From NCBI RefSeq assembly GCF_021044795.1, contig NZ_JAJNOP010000059.1: a stretch of 7,250 nt of DNA; one strand, written 5' to 3'. Positions 6,151 through 7,250 of the stretch are shown here, piece after piece (the stretch's first letter is position 1; every line of letters starts with the position of its first letter). The notes beneath the pieces were generated by a model that saw only the letters and a list, made by a program, of their open reading frames with translations, made no database searches and was not told the origin of the DNA. Position numbers and translations under genes: made by a program. The stretch is from Acidaminococcus hominis (lineage in GTDB: Bacteria; Bacillota; Negativicutes; Acidaminococcales; Acidaminococcaceae).

Positions 6151-6193
6151 CAACAGCTTGAAGCCCGGGACAATGGGAGGCTTCAAGCTGTTG
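6151..6193. repeat. Unit 3 hairpin of the tandem array
   Basis: The same perfect 15-bp stem (6151-6165 with 6179-6193) encloses a 13-base loop of different sequence. On the - strand GGTATTTTCCTTATT follows. The stem is unchanged although the flanking 100 bases have diverged more than in the other units. Confidence 0.85.
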
Positions 6194-6280
6194 AGGAATC
6201 AAGATGAAGGTATTGATCGGGAGGGGGAGCCCCCGTCTGCCGCCCCCCTGCGCCTCTAGTAGCTGGGGAATAGGAGGGTA

Positions 6281-6442
6281 AGGCAGACGGCCGGTGGCCG
6301 CAAACGCCTGGGTAAATAGCCTAATGCCTGAATGAGAAACGTAAATCCCAATATCAAGCCTACCTCTCCTAGAATTTCGGCCGAAGGCCTTTGCCTTCCA
6401 CTTAACAGTGCGCTGCTTGGCACGCACTGTAGAAGGGGAAGG
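6281..6442. repeat. Second intergenic repeat, copy 1
   Basis: This copy opens with CGGCC-GGT-GGCCG (6288-6300) and contains a 117-base core (6326-6442) that matches 6722-6838 without gaps and with about 13 differences. The core has the palindrome TTCGGCCGAA near 6376-6385 and a long imperfect hairpin at 6394-6442: CCTTCC pairs with GGAAGG outside, ACAGTGCG (6405-6412) pairs with CGCACTGT (6423-6430) inside. Compared with copy 2 it has about 60 fewer bases between the opening palindrome and the core. Confidence 0.85.
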
Positions 6443-6445
6443 AAC

Positions 6446-6472
6446 GTTCCGCCCCCAGTGCAGAAGCGGAAC
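6446..6472. repeat. Short inverted repeat
   Basis: GTTCCGC (6446-6452) and GCGGAAC (6466-6472) form a 7-bp stem with a 13-base loop. It overlaps the 10-bp palindrome GGAACGTTCC at 6441-6450, so the two would be alternative foldings. No gene or T-run is attached. Confidence 0.4.
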
Positions 6473-6584
6473 AAGGTTGGGGTTCAACACCAGGATGCCC
6501 GGAGGGCTAAGTCATGTATTCCAGTAGTTCACTACTGAAATCATAATGCCTGGACCGCCCCAACCGCCTTCCTGGCGTCAGGCA

Positions 6585-6620
6585 CCTTCCCCGCCTTGCA
6601 CCACTGTGGGGCGGAGAAGG
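6585..6620. repeat. GC-rich hairpin between the two copies of the second repeat
   Basis: CCTTC-C-CCGCC (6585-6595) pairs with GGCGG-A-GAAGG (6610-6620), an 11-position stem with one mismatch, around a 14-base loop containing CCAC-T-GTGG. No T-run follows on either strand, so it is not an obvious terminator. It abuts copy 2 of the second repeat and may belong to it. Confidence 0.5.
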
Positions 6621-6838
6621 CAAGCGGCCGGTGGCCGCTAAAATCTGCTGAAAAGAATTAGTAACTGGTTTAAACCAGGCGTTATGAGCTGAATCTGCAC
6701 TGACCAATTGATAATCATAATACCCGAATGAGAAACGTAAAACCCAATTTCAAGCAGACCTTTCCCAGCATTTCGGCCGAAGGCCGCTGCCTTCCCCTTA
6801 ACAGTGCGCTGCTTGGCACGCACTGTAGAAGAGGAAGG
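6617..6838. repeat. Second intergenic repeat, copy 2
   Basis: This copy opens with GCGGCC-GGT-GGCCGC (6624-6638). After about 80 bases that only partly match copy 1, the 117-base core follows at 6722-6838, offset exactly 396 bases from copy 1. The long hairpin is at 6790-6838, and its inner ACAGTGCG/CGCACTGT stem and loop are identical to copy 1. The single mismatch in the outer stem is A-G in copy 1 and C-A here, so both arms changed without restoring pairing. Open frames through both copies in the - strand give similar short peptides, which is expected from shared DNA and is weak evidence for coding. Confidence 0.85.
6665..6678. repeat. Perfect 14-bp palindrome
   Basis: CTGGTTTAAACCAG reads the same on both strands. 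It lies in the part of the second repeat found only in copy 2. It might be a protein binding site, but no adjacent gene start supports a role. Confidence 0.4.
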
Positions 6839-7105
6839 TGCCGGCGAATTAGCCGGCGGATGGAGTTTACAACAAGGTATGGGCGTGAATTGGTACACTG
6901 GGAATTTATTGATGATAAATCCTGCACTCATAAAAATTGGGAATTGAGAGAATCAAGGATTGTAGTGCAGAACAATCTAGTCAGCAAGTCGATAACTACT
7001 GCCTAAAATAGTACCCGTTTCCCGTTCCTATGCCCATTCTTCCCGTTCGTTCTCAAGCTATAGACAGCCCCTATTTGTTTCGTTACTATGAGGATATCTA
7101 TGCGC
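6839..7105. other. Intergenic stretch with no supported gene
   Basis: This stretch holds GCCGGC-GAATTA-GCCGGC (6840-6857), two self-complementary hexamers around six bases, and then AT-richer sequence. A + strand frame is open to about 7006, but it starts inside the repeat, has no ribosome binding site and resembles nothing I recognise. I see no clear promoter for the gene at 7121. Confidence 0.5.
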
Positions 7106-7120
7106 AAAGGAGTAAGAATT

Positions 7121-7250
7121 ATGGAATATACGCAGACAGAACGACACAAAGAACTGATGAACAATGCCCGAGAATTACGGAAAAACATGACCAAGCAAGA
7201 GAGGAAACTATGGTACAACTTCCTCCGCGGCTACTGGATCAGATGGCGCA
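7121..7250 (+). CDS. DUF559 endonuclease-like protein, N-terminal part (partial)
   Basis: The ATG at 7121 opens a frame that runs off the window after 43 codons. The segment NARELRKNMTKQERKLWYNF followed by LRGYWIRWR is typical of the start of DUF559 proteins, whose members begin ARxLRxxxTxxExxLWxxLR and fold like Vsr/PD-(D/E)XK nucleases. The catalytic acidic residues come later and are not in view. AAAGGAG at 7106-7112 with an 8-base spacer supports this start. In-frame ATGs at 7100 and 7088 lack such a site. Members are often small stand-alone proteins of about 110-130 residues of unclear function, scattered in accessory regions. The family call is fairly sure and the activity is not established. 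Confidence 0.85.
   Translation, partial: MEYTQTERHKELMNNARELRKNMTKQERKLWYNFLRGYWIRWR

Larger units (their letters stand above)
5618..6268. repeat. Tandem array of three ~216-bp intergenic repeats
   Basis: The shared opening AATTYGTCAAT recurs at 5621, 5838 and 6054, and the array breaks off at GGGGAAT (6265-6271), giving steps of 217, 216 and 215 bases. Each unit has the same parts in order: the opening, GTACTGAAGGTGTGTACA (variants), a more variable purine-rich stretch, a 15-bp hairpin, a highly conserved AATCAAGATGAAGGTATTGA block, a GC-rich segment with G- and C-runs, and a CTAGYRGCTG end. The stem and GC-rich segment are the best conserved parts, and the purine-rich part of unit 3 has diverged most. 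Short open frames cross the units, but they change frame between copies and lack good starts, so I treat the array as non-coding. It could be a structured RNA, a repetitive mobile sequence or a regulatory insulator. Confidence 0.9.

Noticed and set aside
6471..6500. tRNA-like TpsiC fragment (GGTTGGGGTTCAACACC)
   Set aside because: No acceptor stem, anticodon arm or CCA-compatible end could be assembled around it.
5618..6838. CRISPR array
   Set aside because: The repeats are about 216 bp and 117 bp, contiguous or few in number, without short regular repeat-spacer alternation or cas genes.
6256..6931. - strand short frames giving similar peptides (TVRAKQRTVK...AFGRN) in both copies of the second repeat
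   Set aside because: The similarity is explained by the 117-base DNA repeat and its hairpin. Several frames are open at once and none has a good start.

Overview
The window looks like accessory chromosome of a Gram-negative-walled Firmicute (Negativicutes; an Acidaminococcus-like organism is my best guess, from pattern memory only). The reasons are strong Firmicute-type ribosome binding sites (AAGGAGG, AAGGAG, AAAGGAG), consensus sigma-A promoters, and a phosphoethanolamine transferase of the kind that decorates lipopolysaccharide, which implies an outer membrane.

Layout from left to right. 1-81 is the 3' end of an IS30-family transposase on the + strand, followed by its probable terminal repeat. 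171-263 is a decayed second copy of the 3' end of the copper ATPase gene plus its terminator hairpin. 319-2166 (- strand) is a membrane phosphoethanolamine transferase of the CptA type with its own promoter. 2338-2382 is the intrinsic terminator of copA. 2400-5462 (- strand) is copA, a Cu+-exporting P1B-type ATPase with one N-terminal metal-binding domain and, unusually, three nearly identical C-terminal ones encoded by a 222-bp tandem repeat. 5463-5630 holds the copA leader, a CsoR-like palindrome and a near-perfect promoter. 5463-7120 contains no convincing gene, but 5618-6838 is dense in repeats: three tandem units of about 216 bp, each with a perfect 15-bp hairpin stem, then two copies of a second repeat with a long conserved hairpin. 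7121-7250 (+ strand) is the start of a DUF559 endonuclease-like gene that runs off the window.

Functionally, the two complete genes are both envelope genes: copper efflux across the inner membrane and modification of the cell surface. They are read in the same direction, but a terminator and a separate promoter lie between them, so they are probably separate units. The most interesting features are the expanded C-terminal HMA array of CopA, the duplicated copA tail flanking the transferase gene, and the repeat array whose edge appears to supply the -35 box of the copA promoter. I see no defence system, CRISPR array or tRNA/rRNA gene in the window.
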